Positions 45,085-53,533 of a stretch of DNA of 64,000 nucleotides are shown here, piece by piece. Numbering within the stretch: the stretch's first letter is position 1; each line of letters starts with the position of its first letter. The position numbers were made by a program, and so were the translations under genes. The notes beneath the pieces were generated by a model, which was not told where the DNA came from, did no database searches, and saw nothing but the letters and a program-made list of their open reading frames with translations. Location of the stretch: the NCBI GenBank assembly GCA_023055425.1, contig JALGPY010000010.1:15225363-15289362 (forward strand), given 5' to 3'. This stretch comes from Linanthus parryae. Its lineage: Eukaryota; Streptophyta; Magnoliopsida; Ericales; Polemoniaceae.

Positions 45085-46410
45085 TCAAGGATAGTACTTC
45101 TTAATCCAGCACATGTTGACTGAACTTGGGGTTGAGGTCGTTCCGTGCAACCTCCGTATGCTGCAGTAGCCACTGTCAAAAACTTATGTGACTTCGAAGG
45201 GTCCTTCCCAATTGGCTGCGAACTTTGGGTGAGCCGCTTCTCACATGCAATGGTCAGATGCGCGCAAGACCAAATCTCCAACTGCGAAATCTCTACGTTG
45301 GACTGTTTTGTTGTACGCACGAGCGATCCTTTCTTGATACCGCTTGTTGGTCCTTTTAGCTTGTTCTCGTTTTTCTTCCAGCAAGACTAAGTCATGATCG
45401 CGTTGATTGTCGTACAATGCGTGGAAGGCCAATCTTGCCGAATTAACTTTCACCTCCGCGGGTACTACAGCCTCAGCTCCATAGCATAGGAGAAATGGTG
45501 AGACCCCTGTGGGTGTCCTTGGAGAAGTCCGGTAGGCCCACAGGGCTATTCTTAGAGAATCAGCCCACTTTTTGTGGTCATCTGCGACCATCTTGCTCAA
45601 GATCCTCAACAGCGTCTTGTTGGTCGCTTCTGCTTGACCATTCCCCTTCGGGTAGTACGGGGTGGAGCATATCTGCCTGATGTTGTATTCTGCTAGCTTC
45701 GCAGCCACCTGGCGATTAACAAAAGAAGTACCATTATCTGAAAGGATGGTGTTGGGTATTCCGAACCTGCATATGATGTTTTCTTGGATGAAATGGACCA
45801 CAGCTAGCGCATTTGCCGTCTTCAGTGGTATTGCCTCCACCCATTTGGTGAACAGCTCAGTTGCGGTGAGAATAAAATGATTCCCATGCGAAGTTGGTCG
45901 GATGGGACCAATGAAATCCAACGCCCATGTGTGAAATGGCCATGGCGTTCCCAATGCATGTAGATCCACAGCAGGAGCATGCACTAGATTTCCTTTGAAT
46001 TGACACTCCTGGCAGCGTCGTACTTTGGTGCGGTAATCAGCCTCCATCGTGGGCCAGAAATATCCAATTGAGAGGAGCTGCCTGCATAATTTCGCACCTC
46101 CTTGGTGTTCCACCTGATGAGAAAGGTCCATGACTTCTTGTGCTTCCCTGCCGTCTAGACATCGCAGCAAGTTGCCCTCATGGCCTCTTCGCCAAAGTAA
46201 GTTCTCTTGCACCACATATCGGGATGCTTTCCTTTTCAACTTCTCCGCTTCTTTTCTCGATTCGGGTACGGCGCCCTGGGTGAGAAAATCGAAGAGTGGT
46301 TTCCTCCAATCCGCATCATCGTCGGTTAGAGTGATGAGTAAGGAATCTTTGATCAGTGCGCAACTCTCGCACTTTCCCTGTATTAGTGTTGCGGCTGTTG
46401 ACATGTCAGG
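45085..46410 (-). CDS. Gypsy integrase (with stops)
   Basis: Integrase joins cDNA to the host genome. In order: zinc motif HQVEHQGG then CQECQ; catalytic core ALDFIGP (Asp), ILSDNGTSF (Asp) and GNGQAEATNKTLL (Glu); C-terminal region KRYQERIARAYNKTV, then VGDLVL. TGA at 45,243-45,241 and TAA at 45,186-45,184 interrupt the same frame, which then runs on through KFAANWEGPFEV to a final WIKKYYP and TGA at 45,087-45,085. Immediately upstream, past a TGA at 46,413, the frame contains a second, similar His/Cys zinc segment. The core residues are complete; only the stops disable it. Confidence 0.88.
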
Positions 46411-47856
46411 TCAGTGAATGCCATATCTCTGAGCCTTTCGATAGATTGACACTTCACTTTCTCCGCACGCATGCTGATGAATCTTCTCTAGCAGCAACTG
46501 TCCCTCTTGCTCGGAAACACATCGCATGAGTATTCCGCCAGGGCCCTTGTAGTAAAGGGTGTTGTCATGTATGCAATACCCCTTTGTGAGTGCCCAGCTC
46601 TCGCTGATTGTGCCTTCTGCGATGGCTCGTAAGATTGCCTTTCTCCAGTCCGCATCGTCCATGCGTTCATCGTCGCGCGCTTCTTCTGTTAACGCCGACG
46701 ATGTTCGCACTTCGATCGAGATTCTTGCGGGACATTTGTCCGTACTAACCTTGGATCCCAAGGTTGCCAAAGCGTCTGCATGTCTATTGTCCGCTCGGGG
46801 CTTGTGCTCGTATCTGACGTCGCAGAATTGCTGCACCAGCTTTTGTACCAAAGTCCGGTAGGACATAAGGTTAATCTCCTTTAAACCGTACTCGCCCGAG
46901 GCTTGCTTGACGATCAACTTGGAGTCTCCCATGACCGTCAGATTGCTTACTTCCAAAGCTTTCGCCGCACGGAGTCCCGCGATGAGAGCCTCATATTCCG
47001 CTTCATTGTTGGTGACTGCGAAGTCAAGCTTTGCGGACATCTGTATGACCTCCCCATCTGGCTTGGTCAAGACTATCCCAATGCCTCCGCATTTCCTTGT
47101 TGACGAACCGTCGAAATGGAGCGTCCAATAGGGTACATCGATTGCATAGATTTCAGGTCCTTCGAGTTCTTCTTCGACTACAGGCTCATGGCTGTTGTCG
47201 GGGAACTGTGCCAAAAAATCTGCTACCGCCTGCGACTTAATTGCCCGCGGCCGAACGCATGTGATATCAAACTGGGAAATGGTCATATACCATTTTGCCA
47301 ATCTTCCTCCAGGAGTAGTGTGAGTTAGCAGGTATCGTATGGGATCACTTTTTGTAGCCACCACAACTTTGTGCGACGCGAAGTAGTGTCTCAACTTCTC
47401 TATTATGAAGAATAGGGCAAGGCAATGACGCTCAATGTCTGTGTACCTTGATTCTGCGGGCTGCACAATAAGATAGATGTAGTAGATGGGCCTTTCTTGA
47501 CCTTCGTACTCCTGAGCCAAAAGTGCTCCTATGGTTTTCCTGGTTAACGTCAGATACAGTAAAAGCGGTGATCCCAACTGAGGTGCGATCATTATTTTTT
47601 AAGACGTCAGCAGTTCTTTCAGCTTCCCGAACGCAGCTTCGTGCTCCGGAGTCCAGTTGTATGCGGCATCTTTTTTGAGAAGATTACTGAAGCAGAAAGT
47701 GATCTCAGCAATCGCTGGGATGAATCTTCGCAGATACGATAGCTTCCCCAAGAATGTCTTCAAGGCACTCTGGTCATGCGGCGGAGTCATGCTGATGATG
47801 GCCGAAACTTTCGCAGGGTCAGACTCGATTCCTTGGCGATGTACCACGCATCCCAA
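46411..47856 (-). CDS. Gypsy RT tail, RNase H and second (archaeal-type) RNase H
   Basis: The frame follows RT: GCVVHRQGIESDPAKV and LGKLSYLRRFIPAIAEIT are the RT thumb and connection. A TAA at 47,601-47,599 falls between them and the first RNase H (GALLAQEYEGQERPIYYIY, ESRYTDIERHCLAL). The second RNase H shows all four acidic positions: LHFDGSS, NNEAEYEALIAGLRAAK, VMGDSKLIV and DNRHADALA. Two RNase H domains in a row are the key Tat-lineage trait. The piece ends in a zinc-like segment (HQHACGE, RYGIH) at a TGA (46,413-46,411) where Trp is expected. Confidence 0.88.
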
Positions 47857-47883
47857 GAATTTCCCTGACGTTACCCCAAATGC

Positions 47884-48822
47884 TCATTTCATAGGGTTCA
47901 TCTTTAGCTGAAAGCGTCTGCATCTGTTGAACACCTTCCGCAAATCTGCCAGGTGATCTGCCTCCTGCTTGGATTTAACCACGAGGTCATCTACATAAAA
48001 CTCCACTTCTTTGTGCATCATGTCGTGGAATAGGGCCATCATGGCTCGCTGGTAGGTTGCTCCTCCGTTTTTGAGACCGAAGGGCATCACCGTGTAGTTG
48101 AACACTCCCACTGGGGTGATGATTGCAGTTTTCGGTGCATCTTCAGGGTCCATCTTGATCTGGTTGTACCCGCTGAAGCCGTCCATGAAACTGAACATGC
48201 GATGACCCGCTGTCGAATCGATAAGCAAATCGATGTTAGGGAGCGGAAAATCGTCCTTGGGGCAGAAGCGATTGAGATCTCGGAAGTCCACGCAGATGCG
48301 AAGCTGTCCGTTCTTCTTTACCACTGGCACAATATTGGCCAGCCATGTGGGATGGTGATTCGGTTCTATGAACCTGGCGTCCAGGAGTTTGACAATCTCC
48401 TGTTTGATCTTTACATTAAGCTCCGGCCTGAAGCTTCTTGTGCTCTGCTTTATCGGCTTAGAACCCGGGATGATGTCTAAACGGTGCATGGTGATGCTTG
48501 TGTCCAGTCCGGGCATCTCATCATACTCCGATGCGAACACGTCTTTGTACTCAGTCAGGAGCTGCAGTAGTCCTTGCTCCTCCTCGCTTGTGAGGTCCGC
48601 ACTTAAGAAGAGTAGTCTCTTCTTTTCTTCGTTCGGGCTTAGGAACACTTCCTTTAGCTCTTGCTTCTGTGGTCTGGGTCTGTCTTCCATGCATTCGGGT
48701 GCTTCTTTGAGTTTCTCATCTGGAGTGCTCTGCATTGGCTCTCCCGTTACCGCAATCCGCTCGATTTGGTTGATTTGCCCAGGGATATCCCCATGCCCGC
48801 GTGAGGACATCCCCGCGCACCT
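47884..48822 (-). CDS. Gypsy reverse transcriptase
   Basis: The polymerase core of the element. Motifs in order: FIEPNHHPTWLANIVPVVKK, ICVDFRDLNRFCPKDDFPLP, FMDGFSGYNQIKM (first catalytic Asp), VMPFGLKNGGATYQRAMM and EFYVDDLVVKS (catalytic YVDD). The frame stops with TGA (47,886-47,884) at NPMK-stop-AFGV, where the family normally has Cys. The preceding stop (48,825-48,823) lies in the protease-RT linker. Catalytic residues are intact. Confidence 0.9.
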   Translation of the reverse strand, partial: RCAGMSSRGHGDIPGQINQIERIAVTGEPMQSTPDEKLKEAPECMEDRPRPQKQELKEVFLSPNEEKKRLLFLSADLTSEEEQGLLQLLTEYKDVFASEYDEMPGLDTSITMHRLDIIPGSKPIKQSTRSFRPELNVKIKQEIVKLLDARFIEPNHHPTWLANIVPVVKKNGQLRICVDFRDLNRFCPKDDFPLPNIDLLIDSTAGHRMFSFMDGFSGYNQIKMDPEDAPKTAIITPVGVFNYTVMPFGLKNGGATYQRAMMALFHDMMHKEVEFYVDDLVVKSKQEADHLADLRKVFNRCRRFQLKMNPMK

Positions 48823-49137
48823 TCATATGCGATAGCATTTCTTCCCATTGGCGTAGAAACTTTCTATATCCTTGCCTTCGGGGTCATGTTTTGCTATTCT
48901 CTTCAGAGTATACACGTTCTTTCGCTGGTAAGCGATTCGCGGCGCCTCTTCGCGTGCGGGCGGCTTTTCCTTGGCATCCTCCCTTGTCACCATCACTCCC
49001 GCAGGTGACTGATCCTTGATATCTTCCCAAAGGGGTAGAGGAGTAGGGTTGAATGGTCCCGGTATTTGCTCGTCCGCCATCTCGGTGAACCACACTGCCT
49101 CGCTCAGATGTGCTTCATCCATGTTGAATGGATTCGT
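48823..49137 (-). CDS. Gypsy protease-RT linker
   Basis: In-frame link of about 100 codons between protease and RT (MDEAHLSEAVWFTEMADEQI). It is bounded by TGA at 49,140-49,138 and at 48,825-48,823. It has no recognised domain and is rich in Pro, Glu and Asp. Both bounding TGA codons could come from CGA by one C-to-T change. Confidence 0.7.
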   Translation of the reverse strand, partial: TNPFNMDEAHLSEAVWFTEMADEQIPGPFNPTPLPLWEDIKDQSPAGVMVTREDAKEKPPAREEAPRIAYQRKNVYTLKRIAKHDPEGKDIESFYANGKKCYRI

Positions 49138-51435
49138 TCAAGCCGGTATCTCGACTATTCTGTCGTTCCAGATAGCTTTCATAACTTGGTGAGCTGTTGA
49201 AGGGACCGCGTCAAAGCGATGAATCCAGGCTCGACCTATGATCATGTGATACGTAGTGTTCGCATCTATGACATAGAACTTCGCTGAGCACTTGATTTTG
49301 ACGATCTGAACGCCCAGGCGGATCCATCCAATCGTCATTCTGGAGTCGCTTCCAAATCCCATCAGCGGAGATGGACGCCTGACAATCTTGTGCTCAGGGA
49401 TCCCTGCTAACTTCAGTGTGTGGAGCGAAACGACGTTGACCGCTGCTCTTCCATCGACGAATGCTCTTTTGAACTCGACGCCATTGATGATGGCCGTCAC
49501 GTACAGGGGCCTCTGGTGGCTCGCATCTGTCTTTTTGTCGCTGGCGGAAAAGGTCATAATCTTTTCTGTAGGGCGAGACGCCCAGATGACTTTCCCGTTG
49601 GAGACTACAAGATCCTCCTCGTAGTCCTCCGCTATCCTCAAGATTGATTTCGTCATTTCTGTCCGGCACTTCTCGGAGAAGTTCAACTCGTCGAAGAATC
49701 TGCTAAAGCCGTGCGACCCCTTCATCCGGTCGGCACGTTCGTCCTCCGTGTCTAAGCTGTAGTCCTCATCATCATGGACTTCTGCAATGATGGGTCGACC
49801 ATCCTCTGCGACCTCTTCCAGATCCACAATCGAGATCATGTCGACCTCTTTACCTTTCGAGTCTTGCTCCGCATGGGCAGGAAGTGGATTGTTGCAAACA
49901 TCCTTCCTATGATCGCTGACGATCAGCTCGCCGTTCTTCATCTTCTGGTTGAATACAATCCTGAGCTTCTTACAGTCCGCTGTGGGATGCATGACCTTGC
50001 CGTGGTACTCGCACCACTTCGGGTCCCTCACCATCTCCTTGGAGGGTGCCTTCTCGAGCGGCGGTAGGACACCGTCCTTGCGCCACTTCCTGCAGAGGTC
50101 GCTTGCCTCTTCCACCGAACATGGGAGAGGTGGTACGTCGAAGTTCACAATCTTCGCCTGCTTCTGGGGTGAAACTGTATTGACCTCAGCTTCGCGTCCC
50201 CTCTTGTAACTGAATCTCCCGATCTTGTAGGTGGTACCGCTCGAGGATCGCTCCGGAGCGTTTTTCTTTTTCTGCCTCTCCACTATAGGCTCGATGTTCT
50301 TCGTGCATTCGATTAGCTTTGAAAACGTGGGCGTTTGCAGGTTGATGAGCATACCTTTGTATTCATCTCGCATGCACTGCAGGCATATCTCTACAAGCCG
50401 ACTTTCGAGCATCGGATCTTTGCATTCCAAAGATTTCGCCCTGAACTTCTTGATGAAATTTATCCCGTTCTCTTCGCGCTTCTGATACATCCGCGAGAGG
50501 TGGATCATTGTCACCTTTTCCTCCATTTGGAAGAACTTGGTGTAGAACTTCTGGACCATGTCATCCCAAGTCTTGACGGACCCAGCTTCCAACGTCCTGT
50601 ACCACTTATACGCCACGTTTCCCAAAGACTTCGGGAATTCTCGCATCAGCAGCTTGGGATCAGCTCCATACGGCCCCATGACATCGATGAAACGCATGAC
50701 ATGTTCATGAGCGTTTCCATTGACATCCTCGAACTTATCCCATTTAGGAGCCTTGTACCCAACCGGGTTAGGCATGAGATAGATCTCCCGCGGGATGGGT
50801 GGATCGTTGTCTAGCTTTGGGATGATGGTATCCGCGAATGATTGGTGAGCCAGAATGGTGTCTATACGCTTCTGCAGAGACGTCATACACTCTGGGGTGT
50901 TTCCCTCGGTAGTAGGTGGAGGGGTCGCCGAAGGCGGAGGCGACACATATGCCGTAGGAGGATTGGGGACGTATTGAGCGTTCGCATTACCCCAGATTGC
51001 CGTTGGAGGAGGCAAGGGATATTGTGAGGCCGGATTAGGTACCAAAGCCGGAGGCTGAGGGGTGTGAGCCGTGAGGGGCAACATTTGAGCCGTCGACCCT
51101 TGAATCGAGGGTAGCTGCGTAGTTGCTGGTGGAGTCTGCAGATTAGGGTTGGGAGGTGTGGTTGACACTCCCAATCCTTGAGCGGTGGAGTTTCCTCCTC
51201 CCTGAGAGACGGCGGTGGCTTGCGCAGGGATCGGTGTAAGAGTCCCCAAGACAGCCATGATCCGTTCTAGCTGCGCAGATTGAGCTTTGAGGGCTTTCGC
51301 CTGACCTTGGATGGTGGCGTCCAAGGATTCTAGCGTCGGTGCCTCACCGGGGGTCGTAGGAGTGCGGCGGGCCTCCACTCCCGAGGCGGTTTCAGTGGAA
51401 GGCGATCTGTTGCTGACATCATCCTCCTGAGACAT
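49138..51435 (-). CDS. Gypsy Gag and aspartic protease
   Basis: Start ATG at 51,435-51,433 (MSQEDDVSNRSPS); the open frame reaches further back only through non-ATG codons. After a Pro/Thr-rich region, the retrotransposon gag domain shows VAYKWYRTLEAGSVKTWDDM and FYTKFFQMEEKV, then a zinc-knuckle-like CEYHGKVMHPTADC. The protease region reads LYVTAIINGVEFKRAFVDGR, then AAVNVVSLHTLKLAG. The active-site triad is unusual (Asp-Gly-Arg where Asp-Ser/Thr-Gly or Asp-Gly-Gly would be expected), so protease activity is doubtful. The first stop comes at 49,140. Confidence 0.85.
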   Translation of the reverse strand: MSQEDDVSNRSPSTETASGVEARRTPTTPGEAPTLESLDATIQGQAKALKAQSAQLERIMAVLGTLTPIPAQATAVSQGGGNSTAQGLGVSTTPPNPNLQTPPATTQLPSIQGSTAQMLPLTAHTPQPPALVPNPASQYPLPPPTAIWGNANAQYVPNPPTAYVSPPPSATPPPTTEGNTPECMTSLQKRIDTILAHQSFADTIIPKLDNDPPIPREIYLMPNPVGYKAPKWDKFEDVNGNAHEHVMRFIDVMGPYGADPKLLMREFPKSLGNVAYKWYRTLEAGSVKTWDDMVQKFYTKFFQMEEKVTMIHLSRMYQKREENGINFIKKFRAKSLECKDPMLESRLVEICLQCMRDEYKGMLINLQTPTFSKLIECTKNIEPIVERQKKKNAPERSSSGTTYKIGRFSYKRGREAEVNTVSPQKQAKIVNFDVPPLPCSVEEASDLCRKWRKDGVLPPLEKAPSKEMVRDPKWCEYHGKVMHPTADCKKLRIVFNQKMKNGELIVSDHRKDVCNNPLPAHAEQDSKGKEVDMISIVDLEEVAEDGRPIIAEVHDDEDYSLDTEDERADRMKGSHGFSRFFDELNFSEKCRTEMTKSILRIAEDYEEDLVVSNGKVIWASRPTEKIMTFSASDKKTDASHQRPLYVTAIINGVEFKRAFVDGRAAVNVVSLHTLKLAGIPEHKIVRRPSPLMGFGSDSRMTIGWIRLGVQIVKIKCSAKFYVIDANTTYHMIIGRAWIHRFDAVPSTAHQVMKAIWNDRIVEIPA

Positions 51436-51453
51436 GGTTGCTTTTGTTGGTAA

Positions 51454-51475
51454 GTTCACGTCAGGTTCACCAAAA
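51454..51475 (-). promoter_or_regulatory. Gypsy primer-binding region
   Basis: Directly inside the 5' LTR the minus strand reads TTTTGGTGAACCTGACGTG. By position it should hold the tRNA primer site (TGG close to the LTR end). I could not match it to a particular tRNA from memory. Confidence 0.5.
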
Positions 51476-52094
51476 TGTGCACAAGAGATTCCGGCAGGGA
51501 GACCTCCGTGTACACCGTAAGTAGAGGATCAGAGATAGCACAGGAAGAGTTGGGTTGTGTGTAGGGAGAGAGTAAGGCAGTAGTAATGTCTGAGAGAGAG
51601 ACAGAGGTTTGGCAGAGCTTCCGCGTATGGCTAGTGTGTTCTCCTTTGTATGGAAAGGTTAACGTCCTATATATAATGGAGAATGTGACCGTTGCAGTGT
51701 GGTTAATGCGCCCATCAATGGCGGCTTAATTAGCTTAACCGCAACGGCACGTTCGTCCACCTATATAGGGACCGTTACAGCACGTTATGCGCGAATACCG
51801 GAACCGTTACGAGGTTGACCGGGTTTGACCGGATTGACCGGGTTTATGGAGCTCGTGCCATAAATCTCTCAAAAGCAGTTACTAAAGGTCGCGCGCGGGC
51901 TTGGCTCGCACGCGACTCTAGCCTCCAAACCACTAAGTCCCTACAAGTCCCGTGCAGTGGTATGCGAGGGCTCTGTCTCGCAGCCCCCACATGGATCAGC
52001 GCGGCTGGTGATCCAGTGTGTGTGGAGCACAGTATGGTGTGCTGGATGGTTGCCACGTGGCCAAGATCTGTCAGCTCAGAAAGCACTATCTACA
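51476..52094 (-). repeat. Gypsy 5' LTR (right), with promoter signals
   Basis: 619 bp. On the minus strand a TATA box (complement of TATATATA at 51,669-51,676) is preceded by four AACGG/CCGTT motifs (51,689-51,693, 51,743-51,747, 51,772-51,776, 51,804-51,808). A CT-rich leader follows the TATA box. A GTTTGACCGG unit is present here and absent from the other LTR. Followed by target repeat CTTAG. Confidence 0.93.
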
Positions 52095-52099
52095 CTTAG

Positions 52100-52413
52100 C
52101 ACTCCAAGAAGCGATTGTGACTTCAACATATTCTAATGTATCCTTCTCGTTGTAGGTCAATCCAGTATGCCATTACTCCTAATGCATACACATGTGTTGG
52201 ATCGTGATATCTCCATATCAATCCAACCCCACACTAGTCTATAGATGATTGTTCCATTAATCATTATAATTGACTAGGGATGTTTAAGAATATAACACTT
52301 ATATTCTAATGACTTGATTCATGTTAACATATCTCTATATCGATAACATAATGAATCGTAAATCCACATATTTGTCACAATTAATTGATTGCCACTAGGG
52401 CACAATTCCAACA
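52100..52413 (-). mobile_element. Copia-2, copy 2, remaining part of the right LTR
   Basis: Resumes with CACTCC exactly where copy 1 continues at 10,837 and ends CAATTCCAACA. Followed by CGAGG, the Copia-2 target repeat, as in copy 1. Confidence 0.92.
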
Positions 52414-53147
52414 CGAGGCACTCCCCAGACTTCGGACGTTCCAACTGAAGGTTAACATGATGGTCGGCAGGGCCGATTTCCACCAGCCTCTGCCGATTGT
52501 GTGGAGAGAGAAACGTCTCGATCTCCTTTGTATTTTTTAAGTCCATCCTCTGAATCATCACCAAGACTCCGTTTACCACCAACTGCTGCAATATCTTTAG
52601 TCACATTAGTTCCACTTCCCCTAGAAATCAGTCCCAAATCTTCTTCAGTGTATTCATCATCACTGTCATTAACAGATGAATCATTCTTGGCTTCGTTAAG
52701 TTCCAAATCTGATTCTTTCTTCATTTTTCGTAACATAAACTGTCCTTCATCTGAATCTGGATCAATTTCTTCGTGACTTTCCTCGGCACTGCCACCGTGT
52801 ATTTAGTATTAGCATCTAGCTGCGGTGTTGTTGTGCGGGGGATATGACACTTCGATAAAAAATTGGTAGATGTTATCGAGAATTGACTTAAATTGCTCTT
52901 CACTCTCAATAAAAAATTGGTAGATGTTATTCTCTAGGGGAACCACATGAAAACCTACGGGGTCATCCCAAGCTTTGGACATCACATTTGTTATATTACC
53001 GAAATTAACATTTTTGGTAGTAATGATCTTACCAAAAATGCTTTTTCGGCATTCGGCTTGACCATCAACCAAAGCTTCCGCTGGAATGGTGACTCCCCGT
53101 CCGAGTTGCAGCGCCCTAACATGATCCAAGGACCTTGAAGGTTTTCA
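52414..53147 (-). pseudogene. LINE 5' portion: DUF4283-like region and endonuclease start, copy 2
   Basis: As in copy 1: the DUF4283-like segment (AECRKSIFGKIITTKNVNFG, VMSKAWDDP, ENNIYQFFIESEEQF), acidic linker, and endonuclease start ATG at 52,458-52,456. Three bases are deleted in the linker relative to copy 1 (LELNEAK against LELLNEAK), which keeps the frame. The body of the endonuclease is at 28,692-29,482. Confidence 0.75.
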
Positions 53148-53533
53148 GAAACAATAAGCCCACGCAGGACGTGTGGGTCGACCCAATTCAAATTTCAAAC
53201 AATTACACGGGATCAATATGTACTGCATTTACTATTTTTTCATTTAAGGGAAGGAGTATTTTCTTTCCAAGGAAAAGAGGGAAACCCTGGGAGGGCATAG
53301 GGCTCGTAAACCCTCGAAGGGCAGAGAACTCGTTTCACCGATCAGGATGTCTCTCTCTGAATCGCCGACCAGGACCAGCAACTCTCCCTCTGAATCGCCG
53401 ACCAGCATGTCTACCAGCACGTAATCTCTCTCTCTCTCTCTCTTTCCGTTTTGTGCTTCTCTGCGAGCTCGGTTTTCTAATATTGACGCTCCATTTCAAC
53501 GCGCTGTCGACTTGACGGAGCAGAGAATTGAAG
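53148..53533 (+). promoter_or_regulatory. Cyclin gene upstream region and 5' UTR, copy 2
   Basis: Apparently identical to copy 1 by eye, including the CT run near 53,426-53,444 and the repeated CTCTGAATCGCCGACCAG. The same LINE lies just upstream. Both genes therefore keep the same proximal upstream DNA and may be expressed alike; the gypsy element adds a large body of repeat DNA starting about 1.4 kb upstream. Confidence 0.4.

Larger units (their letters stand above)
36997..52094 (-). mobile_element. Tat-lineage Ty3/gypsy retrotransposon with antisense PMD gene
   Basis: A 15.1 kb element inserted in the Copia-2 LTR; target repeats are ATTAG and CTTAG (4 of 5). LTRs of 609 and 619 bp differ by about five substitutions and one 10-bp unit. 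Coding on the minus strand runs gag-protease-RT-RNase H-second RNase H-integrase. The second, archaeal-type RNase H, the long 3' non-coding region with tandem repeats and the opposite-strand gene between integrase and 3' LTR are all traits of the Tat lineage. The gag-pol frame has seven stops, so this copy is not autonomous. Confidence 0.92.
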
